From contig JAUIHP010000019.1 of the NCBI GenBank assembly GCA_030431975.1, positions 1 to 64,000 of the forward strand: a DNA stretch of 64,000 bases, written 5' to 3'. Each line of letters starts with the position of its first letter. Positions within the stretch are counted from its first letter, which is position 1. The stretch comes from a bacterium. GTDB lineage: Bacteria > Eisenbacteria > RBG-16-71-46 > CAIMUX01. Below, one piece after another: positions 54,690 through 63,427 of this stretch. The notes beneath the pieces are model-generated. The model was not told where the DNA came from and made no database searches. It saw only the letters and a list, made by a program, of their open reading frames with translations. The position numbers and the translations under genes are program-made.

Positions 54690-56636
54690 GTGCCATCGAT
54701 CGACGGTCGGTTGAAACTGGCGATTCTCTTTCTGGTGCCTGCGCTCGTTCGCGCTGTCGTGCACCTGGAACTCTCGGGCGATCCGTACTACGACACCCTC
54801 TTTGTCGACGCGCGGATCTACGACGCCGTGGCCCGGGCACTCCTCGCTTCGCAAGAGATGAAGGCCCCCCACTGGCAGCCTCCCTTCTTCCCGCAGTTTC
54901 TTTCCGTCGTCTACGGTGCGCTCGGTACAGAGCCCGATCGCTTTCGCTGGGTGCAGATCCTTCTGGGCTCGAGTTCCTGCGTCCTCCTCTTCGTTCTGGC
55001 GAAACGTCTCGTCACCGAAAGCGCCGCGTGGGTTGCCTGGGGAATCCTTGCGCTGTCCGGCCCGGCGGTCTTCTTTGATCTGCAGCTTCTACCCGCAAGT
55101 CTCGCCACGTTCCTTTGTCTCGGTGCTTGGGTTCTCACTTTGGATGAACGCTTGCCGTGGTTCATTCGGGCACCGGGATCCGGGCTGCTGGCGGGTCTGG
55201 CTTCGATCACGGTTGGGAACATGCTGCTTCTCGTGGTGGCCCTCTGCCTTTGGTTCCTTTGGGGAGACTCCGGCCGTGGGCGGCCCATACCAAGAGGAAC
55301 CGCGGCGATGCGAAGCGCTGTTTGTCTGGCCACGGCGTTGATTCCGATTCTTGTCGTCGCTTGGCAGAACTATCAGGTCAGCCGTGAGTTCATTCCCATC
55401 TCCTACAATGGTGGGATCAACTTCTGGATCGGGAACAACCCGGATTACGACGCGACGACCGCGATCCGGCCAGGACGAGCCTGGCAGGCTCTGGTTCAGG
55501 AGCCTGCGATCCACGGAGCCACGGGGTTCCGGGAACAATCGGACTACTTCTTCGAAAAGTCACGTCAGTGGATTACGGACGAACCCGGGAAGGCCGTCTC
55601 GCTGTGGCTCCGGAAGGCGGGACTGCTTCTAAGGGGAGATGAGATTCCGCGGAATCAGGAACTCTATCCGTACCGCGAGTCCTCATACCTTTTGTCCGTC
55701 CTTTTGTGGTCGAAAGGACTCGCCTTTCCAACGGGGCTTCTCATTCCGCTCGCGGTCGCGGGCTGGATCGGGTTCTTCTGGGGTGGCCAACGCGAGCCCG
55801 GTCAACGCCAACACGGCCAGCAAGAGTCCGGTCAACACGTGTCGAGCCGGAGTCATCCCGGCCGAACTCGCTCCGGTACCGAGGATCCCGGTCGGGACCG
55901 GAGAGCCTGGCTGTTGCTCAAGGTGTTTGTCCTGCTTTACGGCCTCTCGATCATTCTCTTCTTCGTCACCTCCCGCTATCGAGCGCCACTGTTGCCCTAT
56001 CTCGCACTCTTCGCCGGGGCGGGGTTGACCTTGTTTCCGCTGTGGTGGAAGCAACGCCGCGCACCCGCGTTGGCAGCTGCGACAGTGTTCCTCGTCGTGC
56101 TCGCCGTCTCGAACCTGCCGGCTCTCGCGATGCCGGGGCGACACTCCAGCGACACGGTCTATGACCTGGGCCTGGCCTATCAATCTCAGGGCCGAGTGGC
56201 CGACGCTCAGGCTCAGTACGAAGAGGCGCTTCGGATCGATCCCGGAAACACCGAGGCGCACAACAACCTTGGGGGCCTTCTGGCATCGCAGGGACGCTTC
56301 GAGGAGGCGGCAAAGCACGTCCGAGCCGTGGTCGAGCGCTACCCGAAGGACCCGCGGGCTCGCCACAATCTGGCCCGGATCGAGCTACAGCGTGGCGATC
56401 CTTACGAAGCTGGAAAGTGGCTGGAGCAGCTGCGCCGGGAGAAGCCCGGGGATCCGAACGTCGACGAGAGCTGGCGCCGGGCCGACGCGGTGGCAACTGA
56501 ACTCGATCGGGAGCAGCTGGAGGCGATCGGCGCGGACTGGATCCGACAACTTCGGGCCCGCCTGGCGGACGATCCGGAGAACATGTTTCTGCGACGGCGC
56601 CTGGCCAGGATGGAAAGTGAAATCGATCCCGAATAG
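54690..56636 (+). CDS. Membrane glycosyltransferase-like protein (GT-C/PMT type) with TPR tail
   Basis: 648 residues from GTG 54690. About 11 hydrophobic helices fill the first 450 residues. Early acidic motifs (LSGDPYYDTLFVDARIYD) sit where GT-C enzymes of the ArnT/PMT family carry catalytic Asp residues, and APHWQPPFFPQFLSVVYG follows. Residues about 505-590 are two to three TPR motifs (YDLGLAYQSQGRVADAQAQY, AHNNLGGLLASQGRFEEAA). It probably transfers a lipid-linked sugar in the periplasm. GTG 54690 has GGAGGGG eight bases upstream and sits right before helix 1. In-frame GTG 54522 overlaps the RHH stop (GTGA) and would add 56 residues translated from the microsatellite. Confidence 0.8.
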   Translation: MPSIDGRLKLAILFLVPALVRAVVHLELSGDPYYDTLFVDARIYDAVARALLASQEMKAPHWQPPFFPQFLSVVYGALGTEPDRFRWVQILLGSSSCVLLFVLAKRLVTESAAWVAWGILALSGPAVFFDLQLLPASLATFLCLGAWVLTLDERLPWFIRAPGSGLLAGLASITVGNMLLLVVALCLWFLWGDSGRGRPIPRGTAAMRSAVCLATALIPILVVAWQNYQVSREFIPISYNGGINFWIGNNPDYDATTAIRPGRAWQALVQEPAIHGATGFREQSDYFFEKSRQWITDEPGKAVSLWLRKAGLLLRGDEIPRNQELYPYRESSYLLSVLLWSKGLAFPTGLLIPLAVAGWIGFFWGGQREPGQRQHGQQESGQHVSSRSHPGRTRSGTEDPGRDRRAWLLLKVFVLLYGLSIILFFVTSRYRAPLLPYLALFAGAGLTLFPLWWKQRRAPALAAATVFLVVLAVSNLPALAMPGRHSSDTVYDLGLAYQSQGRVADAQAQYEEALRIDPGNTEAHNNLGGLLASQGRFEEAAKHVRAVVERYPKDPRARHNLARIELQRGDPYEAGKWLEQLRREKPGDPNVDESWRRADAVATELDREQLEAIGADWIRQLRARLADDPENMFLRRRLARMESEIDPE

Positions 56637-56733
56637 TGCGAGAGTCCCTGGGTAGTGAAGGCGAGCGCCGCGGTGTCAGACTCGTTTCGCGGCAACGGGA
56701 AACGAAAAGATGGATGGCTCAGGAGTGTCACGA

Positions 56734-57669
56734 ATGAACGAAGCCCTGAAGTTGGAAGGCGTCAGCAAGTCGTATGCGGAGGTGAAAGCCGTCCAGCACC
56801 TCGATCTGGTCGTGAACCAGGGCGCGGTCTACGGCCTCCTTGGTCCGAACGGCGCGGGCAAGACGACGGCCATTCGCATGATCATGGACATCATCAAGCC
56901 GGACACCGGACAAATCACTCTCCTTGGTGAAACGGATCCTGAAGTCCGTCGCAATCGGATCGGCTACCTGCCGGAAGAACGTGGGATCTACCGAAAGATG
57001 AAGGTCAAGGAACTCCTCGTCTATCTGGCGCAACTTCGCGACGTCAGTGCGGGCGAGGCGTCGCAGCGTGCTGACCGCTGGCTCGAGCGCTTCTCGCTGA
57101 CGCAACGGGCCAACGACAAGGTCGAAGCTCTCTCCAAGGGAAACGCGCAGAAGGTGCAGTTCATCGGAACCGTGCTGCACGAGCCGGAGGCGGTCATCCT
57201 CGACGAGCCTTTTTCCGGGTTCGATCCGGTCAACGTTGATCTGGTCAAGAACATCCTCCTCGAGCTTCGCGACGGAGGAATGACCATCATCTTCTCAACG
57301 CATCAGATGGAGACGGTCGAAAAACTCTGCGACTCCATTTGTCTGATGCACAACGGGGCCAAGGTCCTGGAAGGGCCATTGGCCAAGGTCAAAGCCGAGC
57401 GCGGCAGCGGATCGATACAGATCGAGTACGACGGTCGGGCCACCTTCCATCAAGACTCATCGCTGGTGCGTCGATTCGACGACTCCGGCCGGTTCCTGGA
57501 AGTCGTTCCGACAGAGGGCGTGAGTCCGCAACAGATTCTTTCGCGCGCGCAGAGCGAGATCGAGATCCGCCGTTTTCAAGTGATGGAGCCGTCTCTGCAG
57601 CAGATTTTTCTGGAGACGGTCGGGGTCGTGGGTGAGGAGCGGGCGCGTCTGTCCGCGGAAGTGCAGTAA
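56734..57669 (+). CDS. ABC transporter ATP-binding protein, NatA type
   Basis: 311 residues. Walker A is GPNGAGKTT, the signature is LSKGNAQKVQF (as in NatA/DrrA-like exporters), Walker B is AVILDEPFSGFDPVN and the H-loop is FSTHQME. The C-terminal extension of about 80 residues is usual for this subgroup. It energises the permease that starts 12 bases downstream; the pair resembles Na+ or drug exporters of the NatAB/ABC-2 class. AGGAG eight bases upstream supports ATG 56734 rather than 56710. Confidence 0.93.
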   Translation: MNEALKLEGVSKSYAEVKAVQHLDLVVNQGAVYGLLGPNGAGKTTAIRMIMDIIKPDTGQITLLGETDPEVRRNRIGYLPEERGIYRKMKVKELLVYLAQLRDVSAGEASQRADRWLERFSLTQRANDKVEALSKGNAQKVQFIGTVLHEPEAVILDEPFSGFDPVNVDLVKNILLELRDGGMTIIFSTHQMETVEKLCDSICLMHNGAKVLEGPLAKVKAERGSGSIQIEYDGRATFHQDSSLVRRFDDSGRFLEVVPTEGVSPQQILSRAQSEIEIRRFQVMEPSLQQIFLETVGVVGEERARLSAEVQ

Positions 57670-57681
57670 GGAGACTCGGTC

Positions 57682-59016
57682 ATGGGCAAGATGCTGATCG
57701 TCGCCAAGCAGGAGTATCTGAATCGCGTCCGCAACCGCGGCTTCGTCATCGGGATGATTCTCTTCCCGATTCTTATTGCCGCGCTCATGTTCCTTCCCGC
57801 GCTTCTCATGAACGTCGACGTGGAGCAGGCGGCGACCTACCAGGTCATCGATCAAACCGGTCAGCTCTTTGATGATCTGGTCGAGGCTCTACCGGACACG
57901 AACGAAGTGGGGGAGCGGCTCTACGACCTGGAAGACTACCTGGCTTCGTCGGGAGCGGCCCACGGCGATAGTGGAAGCCGTACGAACGGGTCGGGGGCCG
58001 GCACCGTCGACATCGATGCGATCGTTGCCGAGTTGACTCCTGCGGTCGAGGAAGGCGAGATCGGCGGCTTCTTCGTCATTCCCGAGGACTACATCGACGG
58101 GGGAAGCGCCGCGTCGTTCTACGCGCGAAACGTCTCGGACGACATGCGCAATCGCCGCTTCCGGCGCATCCTCGATCAGGCGGCGCGGCAGGTCCGTATC
58201 TCCCGCTCCGACCTTTCGACGGAGCAGATTGCGGAGCTCATGGTTCCGACACAGTTTTCCACGTTCCGGGTTCGCAGTGGGGAGGCCGAAGAGGACGAAG
58301 GGCAGACCTTCATTCTTGCCTACGTGTTCTCGATGATCTTCTACATGATGCTGATCTACAACGGCATCGCCGCCATGCGCGCCGTCCTCGAAGAGAAGAC
58401 CGCGCGAACGGCGGAACTCATGATCTCCTCCGTTCGTCCGACGCATCTTCTCGGCGGAAAGCTCATCGCGATCGTCGGGGCCGCGCTGACGCAGCTTGCC
58501 GTCTGGTTCATCTCCGGGATTCTGCTCGTGCAGCAGGGCAAGTCCCTGCCCGGACAGATCTCCGACATCACGCAGCTGATCGAGGCGGTTTCCGTTCCGC
58601 CGATGGTCTTCGTTATCTTCTTCGTGTTCTTTGTTCTCGGATTCCTCTTCTACAGCGGACTCTTCGTTTCGGTGGGGGCGATGGTCAACAGCGAGACGGA
58701 AGCGCAGAATCTGCAGACTCCCGTCATGATGCCGATCATCGCGGCCTTCCTCATGATGTTCCTGGCCATTCGCAGCCCGGACGGAATGGTGACGACGATC
58801 CTGTCGATGATTCCGCTCTTCTCACCGATCTTGATGACGGTGCGTGCCTGCGTGGTCATGCCGCCGATGTGGCAGGTCGCGTTGTCGGCGGCGATCCTCT
58901 TCGTCGGAGTGATGGGATCGATTTGGATCTCCGCTCGCGTCTTCCGTGTTGGCTTGCTGATGCACGGCAAGAAACCGAGCCTGCCCGAACTCATGCGGTG
59001 GATTCGCTACGCCTAG
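57682..59016 (+). CDS. ABC-2 type permease, NatB-like
   Basis: 444 residues. One helix at about 22-43 (FVIGMILFPILIAALMFLPALL) is followed by a periplasmic domain of some 190 residues, then five to six helices (about 210-430), the typical ABC-2/NatB architecture. Family motif EEKTARTAELMISSVRPTHLLGGKL is present. It forms the membrane channel for the NatA-like ATPase just upstream, with an SD GGAG in the 12-base gap. The substrate is unknown; sodium or small molecules are likely. Confidence 0.92.
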   Translation: MGKMLIVAKQEYLNRVRNRGFVIGMILFPILIAALMFLPALLMNVDVEQAATYQVIDQTGQLFDDLVEALPDTNEVGERLYDLEDYLASSGAAHGDSGSRTNGSGAGTVDIDAIVAELTPAVEEGEIGGFFVIPEDYIDGGSAASFYARNVSDDMRNRRFRRILDQAARQVRISRSDLSTEQIAELMVPTQFSTFRVRSGEAEEDEGQTFILAYVFSMIFYMMLIYNGIAAMRAVLEEKTARTAELMISSVRPTHLLGGKLIAIVGAALTQLAVWFISGILLVQQGKSLPGQISDITQLIEAVSVPPMVFVIFFVFFVLGFLFYSGLFVSVGAMVNSETEAQNLQTPVMMPIIAAFLMMFLAIRSPDGMVTTILSMIPLFSPILMTVRACVVMPPMWQVALSAAILFVGVMGSIWISARVFRVGLLMHGKKPSLPELMRWIRYA

Positions 59017-59077
59017 CCGAAGTCGGCCAACGTCGCCCGAGCCTTCCGTGATCGAACGGAGCGGTTCGGGCTACGTC

Positions 59078-59173
59078 TTAGAGCTTCGTTCGGGAAGAGG
59101 TCCGTACCCCCGAGCTTCACTCGGGGAGATGTCCCTGCCTTAGAGCTTCGCACGGATGGACGAGGAGAGGTCC
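59078..59173. repeat. 31-nt imperfect tandem repeat at the 3' end of the HIT gene
   Basis: GAGCTTC starts at 59081, 59112 and 59143, exactly 31 bases apart, each followed by similar sequence (TCGGG...AGAGGTCC). The last copy is the coding end of the minus-strand HIT gene; the two others lie beyond its stop. It looks like duplication of the gene's final codons. Confidence 0.8.
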
Positions 59174-59556
59174 GCGCCTTCATTCCCGTCCAAAGTTCCG
59201 ATGACGTTCCACCCGACTCCCAGCCCGGTCCCGTCGTCGTAGCGGGGAATGATGTGGAAGTGCACGTGCAGAACTTCCTGGTGAGCCAGGCGGCCGTTGT
59301 TCTGAAGCACGTTGAACGCCTTCGCACCCGTCGCCGCGAGAACGGCGCGAGAGATCCGCGGTAGAACTCGCCCGATCGCCGCCGAAGCTTCGTCGGAAAG
59401 ATCATCCAGCGTCTCCGCTGGTTCGACCGGAATGACCAGCGTGTGTCCGCGGCTCAGCGGATTGATGTCGAGAAACGAAAGGACGTGCTCGTCACGGTAA
59501 ATCTCGTGACACGGAATGTCACCGTCCAGGATCTTCTGAAAGATGGTATCAGCCAT
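59140..59556 (-). CDS. HIT-family nucleotide hydrolase
   Basis: 138 residues. The catalytic triad motif is HVHFHIIPRY (H-x-H-x-H), preceded by HTLVIPVEPAETLDDLSDE and NVLQNNGRLAHQEVLH. It should be a cytoplasmic HINT/Fhit-like enzyme removing adenylyl groups from phosphoramidates or dinucleotides. The C terminus stops soon after LGVGWNVIG with a short tail (DLSSSIRAKL) that lies in the 31-nt repeat. It converges on the ABC permease and follows the membrane TPR gene on the other side with only a 33-nt gap (59557-59589). Confidence 0.93.
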   Translation of the reverse strand: MADTIFQKILDGDIPCHEIYRDEHVLSFLDINPLSRGHTLVIPVEPAETLDDLSDEASAAIGRVLPRISRAVLAATGAKAFNVLQNNGRLAHQEVLHVHFHIIPRYDDGTGLGVGWNVIGTLDGNEGADLSSSIRAKL

Positions 59557-59589
59557 GGCGAAAGCCTAACGTGGACGATTCACCAATGT

Positions 59590-61443
59590 CTACTCCGGTG
59601 CCGAAAGGGCGCGGAGCCGCTGTTGCGCAACCTGGTTGTCGGGGTCGAGCCGAAGCACTTTTGAGAATGCCTCCTTCGCCTCGTCCAAGTTGCCCTGCCG
59701 GAGCTGCGCCAATCCGAGATTGAGCCACAGCTGAACCGAGCGGGGGAACTGCGTCAGAGCTTCGCGAGCCAGTTCGCTCGCCTCGTCGTACCTGCCTTCT
59801 GATCCCAGCAGAGCCGTGAGGCTGATCCACCCGCGTTCGTTCTTCGGATCGAGCTCCAGCAAAAGGCGCATGGAGCGCTCTGCATCTTTCGGGGCGCCCT
59901 GCTGCGCCGAGAGCGTTCCGTGTTCAAAGAGAAGGCGCGGATACGTCTCGTCGTGAAGGTCATAGGGAAAGAACGGTTTTCCTTCTTCGACGGCTTCGAT
60001 CGTCTCGGCATAGAGGAAACGTGCTTCGGCGTCGCGTCCCATTCGGCGGTAGCTCAGACCGAGATTGACTGCGATCGGAACCGCACGAGGCTCGCGTCGC
60101 ATCGTCTCTTCGTAAAGGATGTCCTCGTAGGCCCAGACCGCAGCACGTCTTTGCGTCAGCCCCAGGAAGAGAACGAGGACGGCAATGCCGACCATCGATA
60201 CGGATCGGGACCCGCGACCTCGTGCCGTCGGAAACCTCTCGCGAATCCTCGATGCGGCCAAGGCAACCAGCACGGCGACACCGATCATCGGGACGTAGAC
60301 GTAGCGTTCCGCCAGAAGCGTCGTTCCCGGCGGAAGGAAGAGCACGGCCGGAACTCCGAGAAGCAGGAGCCAGGAAACTGGAATCACGGCAGCGGGAAGG
60401 CGGCCGCGTCCCGAACCTTTCCGGCCCGGGCGACCACCGGTTGTCTCTGCCGTCGAGAACGGCTCTGTGCTCACCCTTCCTTTCGTTGGGGGCGACGGTT
60501 TCGGTCCGGCGGCGAATGCGGCAAAGGCGAGGCCCCCCAACGTGATGGTTCCAATCAAGGTCCAACCCAGTTGCGCGCCGCGGTCGATCACGTGACAAAG
60601 GTTGAGCGGCCATGGCGACAGAGCGAGGCGGACATAGATCCCGAACAGGGCAGAGGTTCGTTCCAAGCCAGACACGGAGCCGGACGCGGCGACTGTGTCT
60701 TGAGAGGCCTCGACGGGAGCGGTGTTGGCAGCAAGGGAGCCGTCGCTGGCTCCTGCAGAAACGGACATCGCGATTTCATGAAGCGGGACCCCGAGCGCGT
60801 GGTTCCGCAACGCATGCCAGCCGCCTCCGACGACAATGAAGAGCACCACAAAGAAAATGACTCGGCGTCGGGCCTCCCACGAGTGTGTGAAGGACGTAAG
60901 AAGCGCGACGGGCAGAAAGAGAATCCCGGTCTCCTTGCAGAAGGGAGCCAGCCCGAGAAGAACGAATCCCGCACCGAGTCGCACGGGATTTCCCGGATTG
61001 GCCAGGCACCACAATCCCCAAACTCCGAGCGTGGCCGTCCAAAGGTCTCCCATTCCCGCGATCCACGAGACCGCCTCGGATAGCGCGGGATGGACAGCGA
61101 ACAAACCCGCCAAGGCGAAAGCCGCAAAGCGCTGGGCGCCGAGACTACGGGCCCACCGCTGGACGCCCAGGACCACCGTCATGTGGAGAAGGATGCTCAG
61201 AAAGTGGAGCGACCGGTCGTCGGGAACGGTCTTCAGGGTCAGAATCGTCAGGGGACGGTAGAAGATCTCGAAGGGGAAGAACGGCTGCTGAAAGGCCTCC
61301 CTCCAGTGGACCTGGCCGCTGAGTACGGGATTCTCCGCGAAGAGAAGGTGGTCGTCCCATACCCGCCCGGCATCCAGAACCGGGTAGTAGGCAATCCAGG
61401 CCAGAGCTGCCAAGAAGATGCGGGGGAACCAATTGGACCACAT
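59590..61443 (-). CDS. Membrane TPR protein, TMTC-like putative glycosyltransferase
   Basis: 617 residues. About 11 hydrophobic helices (residues 8-440) include the early motif DAGRVWDDHLLFAENP, where GT-C enzymes such as TMTC proteins hold acidic catalytic residues, and RPLTILTL. The last ~140 residues are TPR motifs (GLSYRRMGRDAEARFLYAE, LNLGLAQLRQGNLDEAKEAF). O-mannosyltransferase-like activity is inferred from architecture only. The ATG 61443 is chosen because the first helix follows; only a weak AGG lies upstream. It resembles the GT-C/TPR gene at 54690, giving two such proteins within 7 kb. Confidence 0.75.
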   Translation of the reverse strand: MWSNWFPRIFLAALAWIAYYPVLDAGRVWDDHLLFAENPVLSGQVHWREAFQQPFFPFEIFYRPLTILTLKTVPDDRSLHFLSILLHMTVVLGVQRWARSLGAQRFAAFALAGLFAVHPALSEAVSWIAGMGDLWTATLGVWGLWCLANPGNPVRLGAGFVLLGLAPFCKETGILFLPVALLTSFTHSWEARRRVIFFVVLFIVVGGGWHALRNHALGVPLHEIAMSVSAGASDGSLAANTAPVEASQDTVAASGSVSGLERTSALFGIYVRLALSPWPLNLCHVIDRGAQLGWTLIGTITLGGLAFAAFAAGPKPSPPTKGRVSTEPFSTAETTGGRPGRKGSGRGRLPAAVIPVSWLLLLGVPAVLFLPPGTTLLAERYVYVPMIGVAVLVALAASRIRERFPTARGRGSRSVSMVGIAVLVLFLGLTQRRAAVWAYEDILYEETMRREPRAVPIAVNLGLSYRRMGRDAEARFLYAETIEAVEEGKPFFPYDLHDETYPRLLFEHGTLSAQQGAPKDAERSMRLLLELDPKNERGWISLTALLGSEGRYDEASELAREALTQFPRSVQLWLNLGLAQLRQGNLDEAKEAFSKVLRLDPDNQVAQQRLRALSAPE

Positions 61444-61587
61444 GACGGGAAACCTACCGCGTTGCCCCCGGCAGAGCCAGAGGGCCCGTTGCCATGATCC
61501 GGGTCCTGGCCTACCGTAGTCGGCCGGAAACCCATCCTGCTGGGACTCCGTACAAGAAGGGGAACGGCGGTCCGCGGCAGGGAACGG

Positions 61588-63396
61588 ATGATCGAGCCAC
61601 GGACGGACCGCCCAGACGGGAATCACGCTTTGAACCGAGTGCAATCAAACAGAATCGTCCTGACCCTTGGACTGCTAACCGGCATCGGCGGAGTTCTGCT
61701 CTGCGCAGCCTCCGATGCAGACGCCCGGGGTCCGCGTCTCGCCGAGATCGATGACATCCGCCGGGAGGGAGTGCGGCGCTCCGTTTTCGTCCTCGACCGC
61801 GGGGCGACTGTCGAGATCGAGGCCGAAGGCGCCGGTGACAAGCACGGAGAGGCCTTTGTCGCCCATGCCTGGATTCTCGACCTCGATTCGAGGCAACCGG
61901 TTTGGACGCAGCGCGAAGCTCCCGGTCACATCGACCGGCGTTCGCAGAACTGGATCACCTCCGACGAGCTTCGTCTTCCGGCCGGAACCTACGGCCTCTA
62001 CTACGCAACGCATCCCGAAAACATCGACTTTGACAAGTCGCTCAAGATTCTCGGCATCGAGATCGGAAAGATCCGCGGGAATATCGGCATGCAGCGGGAC
62101 TGGGATGATTTGGGCGATCCGGAAACCTGGGGTGCTGTCGTCTATGCGGCCGATTCGGACTTCCGTGTTCCGACCCTTCCCTCGGACGAGTTCGAGCCGT
62201 ACCCCGGCGCCGAAGTTCGCATTCTCGGAATGCGGGACGGAGAGATCGAAGAGGTCGCCTTTGAACTGGATCGTGAACTGGACATGGAAGTCTGGGCGAC
62301 CGGCGAATGGATCCGGCGCGGACGTTACTTCGCCGACCACGTGTGGATGGTCGATCGTTCGGACTGGAGCCGCGTGTGGGCGCTCGATCCGGACAACATG
62401 CATCACGCAGGCGGGGCCGACAAGAACCAGGCTTTTTCCGGGACGATCCGAATCCCGGCCGGAACGTACATGGTCACCGTCGCCACGGACGACTCTCACG
62501 CCACCGGCTCATGGAATGCAGCGCCTCCTTGGGACCCGGACAGCTGGGGACTCGCGATGAGGGTCAAGGACCCGTCCGACCGCTCTGCCTTTCATATCAT
62601 TTCTGAAACGGCGCGACCGGAACCTGTCATCGGGTTGACCCAGGTTGGCGACGACGAGTTCGTTACCAGTCCCTTCCACCTGACCCGCGAAGCTCGCATC
62701 CTCGTGCGTGCGACCGGCGAGCAGGTCAGTCAGGAACGCGAGTTCGTCGACTTCGGTTGGATCGAAAGCGTCGGCGACTTCGAGGAAGTCTGGTCGATGT
62801 CCGGAGACTTTTCCTATCCGGCCGGAGGTGCGCGAAAGAACCGCCTGATCGAAGAGGTCATCACGCTTCCTGCAGGCAACTACTCCCTTTGCTATTTCAC
62901 AGACGACTCGCACAGCTACGATGACTGGAACACGGACGCACCGTTCGATCCCGACTTCTGGGGCATCTCCATCGCCGACGTCGAGAACAGCGCGTCACCG
63001 GCCATCGTTCCGGGACATACCGACGACCGCCGGGCCATCGTCAGCATCACTCCCGTCGAGAGCGACGAGCACATCGTCCGCCGCTTCGAGGTCACGGATC
63101 CGTTGCAGGTGAAGATCCTCGCCGTCGGTGAAGGCACGCGGGGAGAGATGCACGATTTCGGTTGGCTGGAACGCTCCAGCGACGGCCGCGTCGTTTGGGA
63201 GATGGAGTACGAGTTCACCCGGGAAGCGGGCGGCGCCCGAAAGAACCGGGAAGTCCGGGAGACCCTGTCACTGGAGCCCGGTCGCTACGAACTGCACTAC
63301 CAGACGGACGGATCCCACGCCTTTGGCGACTGGAACGCGTCGCCGCCGCGGCGCCCTCACTTGTGGGGGATTACGTTGGCGGAGATCCCGAAGTAG
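61588..63396 (+). CDS. Secreted protein of four related beta modules
   Basis: 602 residues. A long N-terminal lead precedes a hydrophobic signal (about 24-40, LGLLTGIGGVLLCAA). The mature chain contains four copies of a module of about 80-100 residues: VW-x(8-12)-AGGA-x-KN-x(8-12)-LPAG-x-Y-x(6)-TDDSH-x(3)-DWN-x-x-PP-x-DP-x-x-WG-I. The first copy is degenerate; copies 2-4 are close to one another. I know no name for this module. GGGA five bases before ATG 61588 supports the start; TTG 61630 is another possibility. It lies divergently from the TMTC-like gene and is probably periplasmic or on the cell surface. Confidence 0.72.
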   Translation: MIEPRTDRPDGNHALNRVQSNRIVLTLGLLTGIGGVLLCAASDADARGPRLAEIDDIRREGVRRSVFVLDRGATVEIEAEGAGDKHGEAFVAHAWILDLDSRQPVWTQREAPGHIDRRSQNWITSDELRLPAGTYGLYYATHPENIDFDKSLKILGIEIGKIRGNIGMQRDWDDLGDPETWGAVVYAADSDFRVPTLPSDEFEPYPGAEVRILGMRDGEIEEVAFELDRELDMEVWATGEWIRRGRYFADHVWMVDRSDWSRVWALDPDNMHHAGGADKNQAFSGTIRIPAGTYMVTVATDDSHATGSWNAAPPWDPDSWGLAMRVKDPSDRSAFHIISETARPEPVIGLTQVGDDEFVTSPFHLTREARILVRATGEQVSQEREFVDFGWIESVGDFEEVWSMSGDFSYPAGGARKNRLIEEVITLPAGNYSLCYFTDDSHSYDDWNTDAPFDPDFWGISIADVENSASPAIVPGHTDDRRAIVSITPVESDEHIVRRFEVTDPLQVKILAVGEGTRGEMHDFGWLERSSDGRVVWEMEYEFTREAGGARKNREVRETLSLEPGRYELHYQTDGSHAFGDWNASPPRRPHLWGITLAEIPK

Positions 63397-63427
63397 GGGA
63401 CGGTCCAGCTCTCAAGAGGATGCCAGG

